Positions 6,121 through 13,319 of a stretch of DNA of 14,894 nucleotides are shown here, one piece after another. Source of the stretch: Coriobacteriaceae bacterium. Its GTDB lineage: Bacteria > Actinomycetota > Coriobacteriia > Coriobacteriales > UMGS124. Below the pieces are notes generated by a model that worked only from the letters and a program-made list of their open reading frames with translations, had not been told where the DNA came from and searched no databases. A program made the position numbers and the translations under genes. How positions within the stretch are numbered: the stretch's first letter is position 1; each line of letters opens with the position of its first letter. Location of the stretch: positions 1-14,894 of the forward strand of contig JAHZHK010000009.1 of assembly GCA_019420325.1 (NCBI GenBank). The letters are read 5' to 3'.

Positions 6121-7218
6121 ATGAACGTCTCACGCCGCAGCTTCTGCACCACCCTCGCAGCCGGCCTCGCAATGGGCATGTTCGCCGGCGCCGGCGCCGC
6201 CTTCGCCGCTGATGACAAAGCAGCCGAGCTCAAGACCGTCGAGCAGGGCAAGCTCATCATGGGCACCAACGCCACCTTCCCGCCCTACGAGTACTATGAC
6301 GGCGACAAGATCGTCGGCATCGACGCCGACGTGGCCGCCCTCATCGCCGACAAGCTCGGCCTCGAGCTCGAGATCGAGGACATGGACTTCGGCGCCATCA
6401 TCACCGCCGTCCAGACCGGCAAGATCGACATGGGCCTCGCCGGCATCACGGTCAACGACGAGCGCAAGAAGAACGTCAGCTTCACCGACACGTATGCCTC
6501 GGGCGTCCAGGTCATCATCGTGACCGAGGACTCCCCCATCGCCAGCCCCGACGACCTGGCTAACAACGCCGACTTCCTTATCGGCGTGCAGGAGAACACC
6601 ACCGGTCACATCTACGCCGCCGACGACTACGGCCAGGACCGCGTCATCCCCTACACCAGCGGCCCCACCGCCGTCCAGGCCCTCCAGGCCGGCAAGGTCG
6701 ATTGCGTCATCATCGACAGCGAGCCTGCCAAGAACTACGTTGAAGCTAACAAGGGTCTGAAGATCCTCGACACCGCATATGTCGAGGAGGACTACGCCAT
6801 CGCCGTCAACAAGGACAACACCGCCCTGCTCGACGCCATCAACGGCGCCCTGAAGGAGCTCATCGCCGACGGCAGCGTCAAGAAGGTCATCGACACCTAC
6901 ATCAACGACGGCTCTGAGGACAAGGACGCCTCCGAGGACAAGGGCGCCTCCTACAAGGACGGCTCTTACACCGCCGAGGGCAAGGGCATCGGCGGCAAGG
7001 TGCCCGTGACCGTCGAGGTCAAGGACGGCAAGATCGCAACCGTGACCGTCGGTGACAACTCCGAGACCGAGGGCATCGGCTCCAAGGCCATCGAGCAGCT
7101 GCCTGATGCCATCGTGGCCGCCAACGGCACCGAGGGCGTCGACGCCGTCTCCGGCGCCACCGTCACCTCCAAGGCCATCTTCACGGCCGTTGAGGACTGC
7201 CTGTCCCAGGCGAAGTAA
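6121..7218 (+). CDS. Amino-acid binding protein fused to an FMN-binding domain (operon 2)
   Basis: A 365-residue exported protein with the same design as its divergent neighbour. Residues 1-30 carry the twin-arginine motif SRRSF (4-8), a Gly/Ala-rich core and probable cleavage after AFA; there is no lipobox. Residues about 43-263 are a family-3 solute-binding domain: GTNATFPPYEY (48-58), DADVAALIADKLG (68-80), Arg115 in VNDERKKNVSFTDTY for the ligand carboxylate, and Asp199 in CVIIDS. A short acidic linker contains the tandem SEDKDA/SEDKGA (265-276). Residues 278-365 are the FMN_bind domain with DAVSGATVTS and the predicted flavinylated Thr347. The start ATG has AAGGAG 8 bases upstream. First gene of operon 2. 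The solute-binding domain is clearly diverged from that of operon 1, suggesting a different ligand, while the FMN domain is almost identical. Confidence 0.93.
   Translation: MNVSRRSFCTTLAAGLAMGMFAGAGAAFAADDKAAELKTVEQGKLIMGTNATFPPYEYYDGDKIVGIDADVAALIADKLGLELEIEDMDFGAIITAVQTGKIDMGLAGITVNDERKKNVSFTDTYASGVQVIIVTEDSPIASPDDLANNADFLIGVQENTTGHIYAADDYGQDRVIPYTSGPTAVQALQAGKVDCVIIDSEPAKNYVEANKGLKILDTAYVEEDYAIAVNKDNTALLDAINGALKELIADGSVKKVIDTYINDGSEDKDASEDKGASYKDGSYTAEGKGIGGKVPVTVEVKDGKIATVTVGDNSETEGIGSKAIEQLPDAIVAANGTEGVDAVSGATVTSKAIFTAVEDCLSQAK
6952..7215 (+). repeat. FMN-binding domain coding repeat, copy 2
   Basis: This segment encodes residues 278-365 of the operon 2 binding protein. It is the inverted partner of 4753-5016, and the perfect core is 7070-7196. 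The two copies lie about 2.2 kb apart in inverse orientation at the 3' ends of divergent genes. Confidence 0.9.
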
Positions 7219-7252
7219 GTAAGTACCGTATCATTCAACCCGCTTGTCTGTG

Positions 7253-7293
7253 GGGCGGGCGGTCTCATATCAGGCCGCCCGCCCTTATGTTTT
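7253..7293 (+). terminator. Stem-loop between binding protein and permease genes, operon 2 (attenuator or 3' stabiliser)
   Basis: GGGCGGGCGG (7253-7262) pairs perfectly with CCGCCCGCCC (7275-7284) over 10 bp around a 12-base loop, followed by TTATGTTTT. It stands 34 bases after the binding-protein stop and ends just before the permease Shine-Dalgarno GAGGAGG (7294-7300). It looks like a leaky terminator inside an operon and mirrors the hairpin at 4651-4684. Confidence 0.75.
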
Positions 7294-7307
7294 GAGGAGG
7301 TTCGCCC

Positions 7308-8042
7308 GTGGAAGAGTTCATCGAAACCCTTCAGCTGGGCTTGTACCAGACGTTCGTCTACCAGGACAACTACACGTTTTTCTTGAGCGGCCTACGCATC
7401 ACGCTGATGGTATGGTCCTTGGCATTCGTGCTCGGTCTCATCCTGGGCGTCATCTGCGCCATCATTCGATCGGCGCACGACCAGCAGCAACAGGGCCGCA
7501 GGAAGAACCCCATCCTGGGCCTGTTCAACATCATCGCCAAGGTCTACATCACCGTCATTCGCGGAACACCGACCATGGTTCAGCTGCTCATCATGTGGTT
7601 TGTCGTGTGGGCGTCGGCACGCTCGACCGAGGCGAACCTCGTCACCTGTGCCGTCATCGCCTTCGGCATGAACTCGGGCGCCTACATCGCCGAGATCGTG
7701 CGCTCGGGCATCATGTCCATCGAGCCCGGTCAGATGGAGGCAGGCCGTTCGCTGGGCCTGTCCTACGGCACCACCATGCGCTCGGTCATCATCCCCCAGG
7801 CGTTCAAGAACATTCTGCCCGCCTTGGGCAACGAGACGATCACCCTGCTCAAGGAGACCTCGATCGTCACGGTCATCGGCCTCAAGGACCTCACAAAGGG
7901 TGCCATGATCATCCAGGGCAACACGTTCCAGGCGCTCGTCCCGTTCTTTGCAATCGCGGTCATTTACCTGGCCATGGTCATGATTCTGACCTTTATCTTC
8001 AACAGGATCGAAAGGAGGCTGCGCGAAAGTGATCACCGTTAA
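7308..8042 (+). CDS. Polar amino-acid ABC transporter permease (operon 2)
   Basis: A 244-residue HisM/GlnP-type membrane permease. Hydrophobic helices lie at about 26-53, 72-102, 110-132, 175-195 and 208-233. VIRGTPTMVQ (83-92) and the EAA loop MEAGRSLGLSYGTTMRS (143-159, then IPQ) are the family landmarks. GNETITLLKETSIV is the counterpart of the operon 1 permease segment. A Gln/Arg-rich loop (QQQQGRRKN, 59-67) after helix 1 is longer than in the other permease. GTG start at 7308 with GAGGAGG 7 bases upstream. It overlaps the ATPase gene by 14 bp. Confidence 0.95.
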   Translation: MEEFIETLQLGLYQTFVYQDNYTFFLSGLRITLMVWSLAFVLGLILGVICAIIRSAHDQQQQGRRKNPILGLFNIIAKVYITVIRGTPTMVQLLIMWFVVWASARSTEANLVTCAVIAFGMNSGAYIAEIVRSGIMSIEPGQMEAGRSLGLSYGTTMRSVIIPQAFKNILPALGNETITLLKETSIVTVIGLKDLTKGAMIIQGNTFQALVPFFAIAVIYLAMVMILTFIFNRIERRLRESDHR

Positions 8043-8751
8043 TCACCTGGTCAAGGCGTATGGAGACCACGTCGTCCTCAACGACGTGAACGAGCACATC
8101 GCCCCCGGCGAGAAGGTCGTCGTCATCGGACCGTCCGGCTCGGGCAAGTCCACTTTCCTACGCTGCCTCAACCTGCTTGAGATTCCCACCTCCGGTCAGA
8201 TTCTCTTCGAGGGCAAAGACATCACCGCACCCCACGTCAACATCGACGAGGTGCGTCGCCACATGGGCATGGTGTTCCAGCACTTCAACCTCTTCAACAA
8301 CCTCTCCATCGAGGGCAACTTGACGCTTGCCCCCACCAAGCTCAAGCTCATGGGCAAGGAAGAGGCACATGAGGAGGCAAAGCGCCTGCTTAACCGTGTT
8401 GGCCTGCCCGACAAGGCCGATGCCTACCCCGGGCAGCTCTCCGGCGGCCAGAAGCAGCGCGTCGCCATTGCGCGAGCGCTCATGATGAAGCCCAAGGTCA
8501 TGCTCTTCGACGAGCCCACGAGCGCCCTGGACCCCGAGATGGTGGGCGAGGTCCTCGAGATTATGCGCGAGCTGGCCGACGATAACATGACGATGATTGT
8601 CGTGACCCACGAGATGGGCTTCGCCCGCGAGGTCGCAAGCCGCGTGCTGTTCATGGACGGCGGCAACATCGTGGAGCAAGGCACGCCCCAGGAGCTCTTC
8701 TCCAACCCCAAGGAGAAGCGCACGCAGGACTTCCTGAGCAAGGTGCTCTAG
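8029..8751 (+). CDS. Polar amino-acid ABC transporter ATP-binding protein (operon 2)
   Basis: A 240-residue GlnQ-type ATPase of ordinary length. Walker A GPSGSGKST (34-42), Q-loop Gln84 in MVFQHFNLF, signature LSGGQKQR (137-144), Walker B MLFDEPTSALDP with Asp161-Glu162, and switch His194 in THEMGFAR are all intact. The start is GTG at 8029, inside the permease gene, with AAAGGAGG at 8011-8018. It is the last gene of operon 2; a strong bidirectional terminator follows 27 bases after the stop. Confidence 0.96.
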   Translation: MITVNHLVKAYGDHVVLNDVNEHIAPGEKVVVIGPSGSGKSTFLRCLNLLEIPTSGQILFEGKDITAPHVNIDEVRRHMGMVFQHFNLFNNLSIEGNLTLAPTKLKLMGKEEAHEEAKRLLNRVGLPDKADAYPGQLSGGQKQRVAIARALMMKPKVMLFDEPTSALDPEMVGEVLEIMRELADDNMTMIVVTHEMGFAREVASRVLFMDGGNIVEQGTPQELFSNPKEKRTQDFLSKVL

Positions 8752-8778
8752 GCTCTCCGATTTCTCAACGCAGCAAAC

Positions 8779-8810
8779 AAAAAGGCCGTCCCAGCTGGGG
8801 CGGCCTTTTT
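8779..8810. terminator. Bidirectional intrinsic terminator between convergent genes
   Basis: AAAAAGGCCG (8779-8788) pairs with CGGCCTTTTT (8801-8810). The stem continues inward through a T-G wobble and CCC/GGG to an AGCT loop (8793-8796). The A-run and T-run at the two ends make it work on both strands. It closes ABC operon 2 on the plus strand and the patatin gene on the minus strand, whose stop codon lies 24 bases away. Confidence 0.93.
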
Positions 8811-8834
8811 CGTCGCTCATATACGCATGCTGGC

Positions 8835-9830
8835 CTAGGACAGTCCCAGCCAATCGAGCCAGCGGGGCAGCTCCGTCTGATAGCGCCCATATGCGTCGGC
8901 GTAACTTGCGCGCAAGGCATCGACGTCGCACGTAGAGCTGGAAACGGCCATACCGTCGGCGTAGACGATGTAGGCGCGACCCTCACGGGCCATCTGCTCC
9001 AAGCGCTCTAGTTCGGCGTTGTAGCGCTCGTTGCGCGTGCGCAGGGCCTGTGCGAGCTTGGGATATCGGTGTTCGTAGAGACTCGAGAGCAGCAGCTGGC
9101 TCTTGCCCGTCTTGCCCTTGCGATACCCGCGAGGCCGCGTGAGAATCGCAAATACACGCTCATATCCCGCGTCGAGTGCTGTCTGAAGCGCAAGGCCCGC
9201 CCCTTCTCCGAGCCCGCCGTCAGCAAAAGTATGCCCATCTACCTGCGTCATCGGCATCATGAAGGGAATAGTGCTGCTCGCGCGCACGCGCACCATCAGG
9301 TCGTTCAGGCAATGGATGTCGTCCCTACCCCACACAACCGACTCGCCGGATTCGATGTCGAATGCCTGGATGGCAAAATCGGCACTGGAGCGTTCGTAAC
9401 GGCCATAGTTGTACACAAGCGGGCCTGCCGGCAGGCATGACTCCTGATAGAGCCAATGCGCCGAGAAGAAGCCTTTGCCTTGCACAAACGTCTTCCAGTC
9501 GCCAAAACGCGAGTCAAGCGCAATGTCGGTGAAACTCACGCGGGCTCGCCAGGGATCACCGTGCAGGTAGTTGGCGATGTTTGAGGTACCAGCCGAAACC
9601 CCGCACATAAAGGGGAAGCGAATCCCCTGCTCAAGCAAGGTCACAACGGCAGCCGTCGTGTAGCTCACCCGCATACCGCCACCCTCGAAAAGCAGCGCAC
9701 AACCTTGCACTTCGCGCGGCTCGGGCGCACAGAAAGGGCCGGAACCGTCCGCCTTCCACAGGCCCAGGGCATCGCGTTTGGCGCGCAGCAGCCCCATGCC
9801 CACATGAGCCTGATTCGTCACCTCTCTCAC
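8835..9830 (-). CDS. Patatin-like phospholipase (YjjU-like)
   Basis: A predicted serine acyl hydrolase acting on phospholipid or acyl esters at the cytosolic side; there is no signal peptide. With the start used here (331 aa) the oxyanion-hole glycines EGGGMR are at about 49-54, the nucleophile Ser79 sits in GVSAG (77-81), and the dyad Asp204 is in DGGLGEG. The middle region and the C-terminal helical part, with many Tyr/Arg, resemble E. coli YjjU-type patatins (about 350 aa). The frame stays open upstream to a GTG at 9857, but that has no Shine-Dalgarno. GTG at 9830 has GGAGG about 12 bases upstream, inside the end of the MFS gene, and is preferred with moderate confidence; GTG 9821 is another option. 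Start uncertainty aside, the family call is firm. It lies 7 bp after the MFS gene and is probably translationally coupled. Confidence 0.88.
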   Translation of the reverse strand: MREVTNQAHVGMGLLRAKRDALGLWKADGSGPFCAPEPREVQGCALLFEGGGMRVSYTTAAVVTLLEQGIRFPFMCGVSAGTSNIANYLHGDPWRARVSFTDIALDSRFGDWKTFVQGKGFFSAHWLYQESCLPAGPLVYNYGRYERSSADFAIQAFDIESGESVVWGRDDIHCLNDLMVRVRASSTIPFMMPMTQVDGHTFADGGLGEGAGLALQTALDAGYERVFAILTRPRGYRKGKTGKSQLLLSSLYEHRYPKLAQALRTRNERYNAELERLEQMAREGRAYIVYADGMAVSSSTCDVDALRASYADAYGRYQTELPRWLDWLGLS

Positions 9831-9837
9831 AAGTCCC

Positions 9838-11097
9838 CTATTCCTCCACCTGAGCACGGCGCGTGGGCTCGGGCATCTTAACCAAAAGAATCAAGCCCAC
9901 AAGCAGCAGGGCCGCGATGGAAAGCACTCCCAGAGATGCGTCACCCGTAATCTGAGTAATCACGGCAACGAGAAACGACCCCATGACGCTGGCGTACTTG
10001 CCGAACACGTCAAAGAAGCCGTAGAACTCGTTGGAATTCTCCTTGGGGATAAGACGGCCAAAGTAGCTGCGCGACAGGGCCTGGATGCCACCCTGGAAAA
10101 GGCCCACGCTCACCGCCAGCACCCAGAACTCAAACGCCGTCTTGAGGAAGAACGCCGCAAAGAACACGATGCACGTATAGGCAAGCACGGCAATCATGAT
10201 CATGCGTTTCGTGCCGAACTTGCCCGCAAGCCAGCCGTAGGCGATGGCGCTGGGAAATGCGACGAACTGCGTCACAAGCAAGGCCAGAACGAGCTGCGTG
10301 GAGTCGATGCCCAGGCTCGTGCCGTACGACGTGCTCATGGCGATGACGGTGTGGACTCCGTCAATATAGAAGAAGAACGCGAGCATGAAGAAGAAGAGGG
10401 ACTTGTCCTTCGTAATCTTGCGCATAGTGCCCGCAAGCCCCGACAGGCTCTTGCACACAGCCTGACCCATCGTCTCGCCCGACGTCTTGAAGTGACGCTG
10501 GCGATAGCTGCGCAGAAGGGGAATCGTGAAGCCGGCCCACCACAACGCCGTGACGACAAACGACAGGCGCGTGGCAACCGCCGTGGGAATGCCGATAGCG
10601 GGACCGCCGAAGATGAGCGCCAGACAGCCGATGAACGGCACCGTGGAGCCCACGTAGCCCCAGGCATACCCATGGGAGGAGACTGCGTCCATGCGCTCGT
10701 CACTCGTGACGTCGACAAGCATGGAATCGTAGAACGTCATCGACGAGTTGAGACCCACCGTGGCCAGCACGTAGACAACCAGGAACGCAAACCAACTCAG
10801 GGGCAGCGCCATGCAGGTGCAGCAGATGACGCCCGTAAGGAAGAAGCCGAGGAAGAACTTGATTTTCTTGCCCTCGAAATCGGCCAGGGAACCCAGGATG
10901 GGCATAAGGACTGCCACAACCAGGCTTGCAATCGTCTGGGCATACCCGAACGACGTGACAACATCAGTGCGCCCGGCACTCTCAAGCAAGGAATTGAGGT
11001 AGATGGGCACCACGGCGGTGCACAGCAGCACGAACGCCGAGTTTCCCACGTCGTAAAGGACCCATTTGCGTTCAATACTGGTAAGCTTTGTGGACAC
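9838..11097 (-). CDS. MFS transporter, UMF1/Atg22-like family
   Basis: A 419-residue, about 12-helix membrane transporter. Signatures of the UMF1/Atg22-like group: YDVGNSAF near the N terminus (usually YDWANSAF), SHGYAWGYVGS before a helix, and in the second half GGIQALSRSYFGRLIP followed by NEFYGFFDVFGKYASVMG. Yeast Atg22 exports amino acids from the vacuole; the bacterial members have no settled substrate. The open frame extends 96 bp further upstream to 11193. However, GTG at 11097 has AGAGGA 7 bases before it and starts the protein just ahead of the conserved ERKWVLYD, so it is taken as the start. Its stop codon lies just before the preferred patatin start. A small hairpin AGGGCG-ATG-CGCCCT (11126-11140) lies in its leader. 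Confidence 0.9.
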   Translation of the reverse strand: MSTKLTSIERKWVLYDVGNSAFVLLCTAVVPIYLNSLLESAGRTDVVTSFGYAQTIASLVVAVLMPILGSLADFEGKKIKFFLGFFLTGVICCTCMALPLSWFAFLVVYVLATVGLNSSMTFYDSMLVDVTSDERMDAVSSHGYAWGYVGSTVPFIGCLALIFGGPAIGIPTAVATRLSFVVTALWWAGFTIPLLRSYRQRHFKTSGETMGQAVCKSLSGLAGTMRKITKDKSLFFFMLAFFFYIDGVHTVIAMSTSYGTSLGIDSTQLVLALLVTQFVAFPSAIAYGWLAGKFGTKRMIMIAVLAYTCIVFFAAFFLKTAFEFWVLAVSVGLFQGGIQALSRSYFGRLIPKENSNEFYGFFDVFGKYASVMGSFLVAVITQITGDASLGVLSIAALLLVGLILLVKMPEPTRRAQVEE

Positions 11098-11289
11098 GGA
11101 AAGGTCCTCTCTCAAGGGGCGAAACAGGGCGATGCGCCCTTCCGACGTGCCGAGGATGCCCCCGACACACATGCACGTACCGTTACGCACCATGGTATTC
11201 GTTTTTCACCGCACATAAACCCACAGAGGGCAAAGTTTGTGCATTAGAGCCAGCCTTGTACACACAAGGTCACATGAAGGGAGCACGCC
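11098..11289. promoter_or_regulatory. Divergent intergenic region between MFS and phospholipase C-like genes
   Basis: This 192-bp region must hold promoters for both directions, but no convincing -35/-10 pair was found on either strand. It contains a hairpin AGGGCG-ATG-CGCCCT (11126-11140). It also holds a perfect inverted repeat CCTTGT-ACAC-ACAAGG (11254-11269), 20 bases before the plus-strand start codon, which could be an operator or a 5' mRNA hairpin. Nothing else was recognised. Confidence 0.4.
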
Positions 11290-12240
11290 ATGCCGGCACT
11301 CATCACCCACCATCTCTTCGGCGAGGAGGTTCTGCACCGCGCAGGCCGTGAGTTGTGCCTCACCGAGGAGGAACACGACCTGTTTCTCATGGGCTGCCAG
11401 GGCCCCGACCCGTTCTTCTTTGCCGTGACGTGCGCACGCGGCAACGCCATACGAGCCATGGGATCGAACATGCACCGCCGGCGCGTTTCCGCCGCCTTCG
11501 ACCGCCTGCGCGCCGATGTCGCGCGCCTGCCGCAGGACAAGGCTGGCCTGGGACGTGCCTTCATAGCAGGCCTGCTCGCCCACTATGTGCTCGACCGCAA
11601 CGCCCACCCCTTCGTGTACGCCCACGAATACGAGCTGTGCGACTACAACCGCGAGCTCGCCGACGCGTACCATGAGGTGCACGCCGTGATTGAAAGCGAG
11701 CTTGACTGTGGCATGCTCGACCACCTGCGCGGCGTAAACTGCGCCCAGCTCGCCCCAGCCTCCGTGCTGGTCGGCTCGCCCGAGGGGCTGCTCGTGGCGG
11801 GCACGCTGCTCGCTCAGACGGCCCGCGCCGTCTTCGAGCTCGATGTGCGCCCCATTGACTACCCGGGCGCCGTGGACGACATGCGTCTGTGCTACGAGAA
11901 GATCGAGCCCTTCGGCTCCACCCGCCAGCGCAGCATCTCGCGTGCCGAGCGTCTGGCCAGGCCCCACTCCCAGCTCGCCTCGCTTGCCCACAAGGTGGAC
12001 GAGGGGGCCGACAACCCCTCGATGAACATGGGCCATCTGCCCTGGGAGGACCCGTTCAAACCTCAGGGCAGCACCGAGAGCTTCCCTGAGGTCTTTGAGC
12101 GTGGCATCGAGGACTACCTGCGCATCCTGCCCGCCTTTGAGGCCGCAGAGCCCATGGCGCTCCTCACGGGCGGCCTGGACTACCATGGCAAGCCCATGGA
12201 CGGCCGCGAGGAGCCCCTGGGGTCCACGCACCCCCTGTAA
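11290..12240 (+). CDS. Zinc-dependent phospholipase C-like protein
   Basis: A 316-residue protein of the Zn_dep_PLPC type (S1/P1 nuclease and bacterial phospholipase C fold). Visible metal-binding candidates in family order are His7/His8 (ITHHLFGEEVL), Asp40 (MGCQGPDPFFF), His62 (NMHRRR), the cluster His98/Asp102/His106 (LLAHYVLDRNAHPF), and His128/His131/Glu135 (YHEVHAVIESELD). Secreted phospholipases C have a signal peptide and a C-terminal membrane-binding domain. This protein has neither, so it is a cytosolic relative of unknown substrate. The C-terminal half from about 145 has no recognised motif. The start ATG has AGGGAG about 8 bases upstream. It is a single-gene unit, divergent from the MFS/patatin pair. 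Confidence 0.85.
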   Translation: MPALITHHLFGEEVLHRAGRELCLTEEEHDLFLMGCQGPDPFFFAVTCARGNAIRAMGSNMHRRRVSAAFDRLRADVARLPQDKAGLGRAFIAGLLAHYVLDRNAHPFVYAHEYELCDYNRELADAYHEVHAVIESELDCGMLDHLRGVNCAQLAPASVLVGSPEGLLVAGTLLAQTARAVFELDVRPIDYPGAVDDMRLCYEKIEPFGSTRQRSISRAERLARPHSQLASLAHKVDEGADNPSMNMGHLPWEDPFKPQGSTESFPEVFERGIEDYLRILPAFEAAEPMALLTGGLDYHGKPMDGREEPLGSTHPL

Positions 12241-12276
12241 GCGATTGACACCAAGGCCACCGCACCACGTGTGGGT

Positions 12277-12303
12277 TCCTACCAGAAACAGCGCTTGGTA
12301 GGA
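12277..12303 (+). terminator. Stem-loop after the phospholipase C-like gene
   Basis: TCCTACCA (12277-12284) pairs perfectly with TGGTAGGA (12296-12303) over 8 bp around an 11-base loop. What follows is CTATTCGCATTTC, not a clean T-run, so it may be a weak or factor-assisted terminator or simply a 3' stabilising hairpin. Confidence 0.45.
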
Positions 12304-12333
12304 CTATTCGCATTTCCCATCCTTGCTATGCCA

Positions 12334-12388
12334 GACACAAAGAAGGGCCCCAAGGCGGCGCAACAGCGCACCGGCCTCGGGGCCCTTC
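12334..12388 (-). terminator. Terminator-like long hairpin between convergent genes
   Basis: GAAGGGCCCC (12342-12351) and GGGGCCCTTC (12379-12388) form a perfect 10-bp stem. The enclosed 27 bases can fold further (GCGC-AACA-GCGC). Read on the minus strand it comes 22 bases after the TerC-family stop and is followed by TTTGTGTC. The tail CTTTGTGTC is the same as that of the hairpin at 4651-4684. It may also stop plus-strand read-through from the phospholipase gene. Confidence 0.75.
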
Positions 12389-12410
12389 GACGTCTCTTTA
12401 CAAGAGCGTT

Positions 12411-13274
12411 TTACTTCTCGTCCTTCTCGTTCTTCTTGGACTCGTACTCGTGAGGCGGCAGGCCCTTCTCGGCAAGCTCCTTCTGCCAGTTCGCATAGTT
12501 CTGGTTGCGACGGATGATGAGGATGCAAATGATGACCGAGAACACCATGGCGAAGTAGACCATGAGCTTCTCAACGTGCATGTCGAAGACCTCGATGTTG
12601 GAGTGAATGCCCAGACCGTCAAGGAACAGCAGCAGACCGATGACGGTGATGAAGCACAGGGCAAGCATCTTCATCTCGGCATGAGCGTTGATGAAGTCGG
12701 AGATGGGGTCGATGAAGACCATCATGAGGATGATGGCGAGCATCACGGCGAAGATCATGATGAGGAGCTGGTTGGCCAGGCCCACGGCGGTGATGACTGA
12801 GTCGATGGAGAACACGACGTCCATGACCATGATGGTGGCAATGGCACTCGGCAGGCTCAGCGGCTTCTTAGGCTTGTCAGAGTGCTTCTCATCGTGGTCG
12901 GCCTTCTCCTCCTCAAGGTTCAGCACGCCGCGCAGTTCCGTGACGCCCTTGTAGATGAGGTAGGCACCGCCCAGGAACAGCACGATATCGCGCACCGACA
13001 TGCCGAAGGGCTCGCCGTTGATGCCGTTGAACGGCAGCGTGAACAGCTTGTTCGTCATATGCACAAGGTACGACGCGAAGCACAGGAAGATGGCGCGCGA
13101 CACGAAGGCACCGGCAAGGCCGAGCTTGCGGCCGATGTGCTGCTTCTCAGGCGCAAGGCGATCGCTCGTAAGGATGATGAAGACGATGTTGTCCACACCC
13201 AGGATGATCTCCAAGAACACAAGCGTAACGAGGCTGATCCACGCCTCAGGCGACGCAAGGAACGATAGGTCCAC
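12411..13274 (-). CDS. TerC-family membrane protein, probable manganese exporter
   Basis: A 287-residue, about seven-helix membrane protein of the TerC/Alx/YkoY group, whose characterised members export Mn(II), in some cases to load secreted metalloproteins. The two diagnostic acidic motifs are in helices: FLEIILGVDNIVF (Glu22, Asp28, Asn29) and MDVVFSIDSVITA (Asp152, Asp158). Between them is a charged cytosolic loop EEEKADHDEKHSDKPKK (121-137), rich in His/Asp/Glu and a possible metal-sensing or binding stretch. The C terminus is a charged tail. The start is GTG at 13274 with AAGGG 8 bases upstream. The gene lies 45 bp after mntP with no terminator between, and so falls under the same riboswitch. 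Confidence 0.92.
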   Translation of the reverse strand: MDLSFLASPEAWISLVTLVFLEIILGVDNIVFIILTSDRLAPEKQHIGRKLGLAGAFVSRAIFLCFASYLVHMTNKLFTLPFNGINGEPFGMSVRDIVLFLGGAYLIYKGVTELRGVLNLEEEKADHDEKHSDKPKKPLSLPSAIATIMVMDVVFSIDSVITAVGLANQLLIMIFAVMLAIILMMVFIDPISDFINAHAEMKMLALCFITVIGLLLFLDGLGIHSNIEVFDMHVEKLMVYFAMVFSVIICILIIRRNQNYANWQKELAEKGLPPHEYESKKNEKDEK

Positions 13275-13319
13275 TTTCTTTTCCCTTTCTCTTGGGGTCT
13301 ATGAACATGTACAGGCCGA

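Noticed and set aside
11098..11193. N-terminal extension of the MFS protein to the ATG at 11193
   Set aside because: No Shine-Dalgarno, no hydrophobic or conserved content, and a much better GTG start with AGAGGA at 11097.
10351..11247. Plus-strand 298-codon frame opposite the MFS gene
   Set aside because: Charged, low-complexity shadow of a hydrophobic membrane protein; no Shine-Dalgarno and no domain.
11206..12231. Minus-strand 341-codon frame opposite the phospholipase C-like gene
   Set aside because: The plus-strand frame has a good Shine-Dalgarno and ordered metal-ligand motifs; the minus frame has none.
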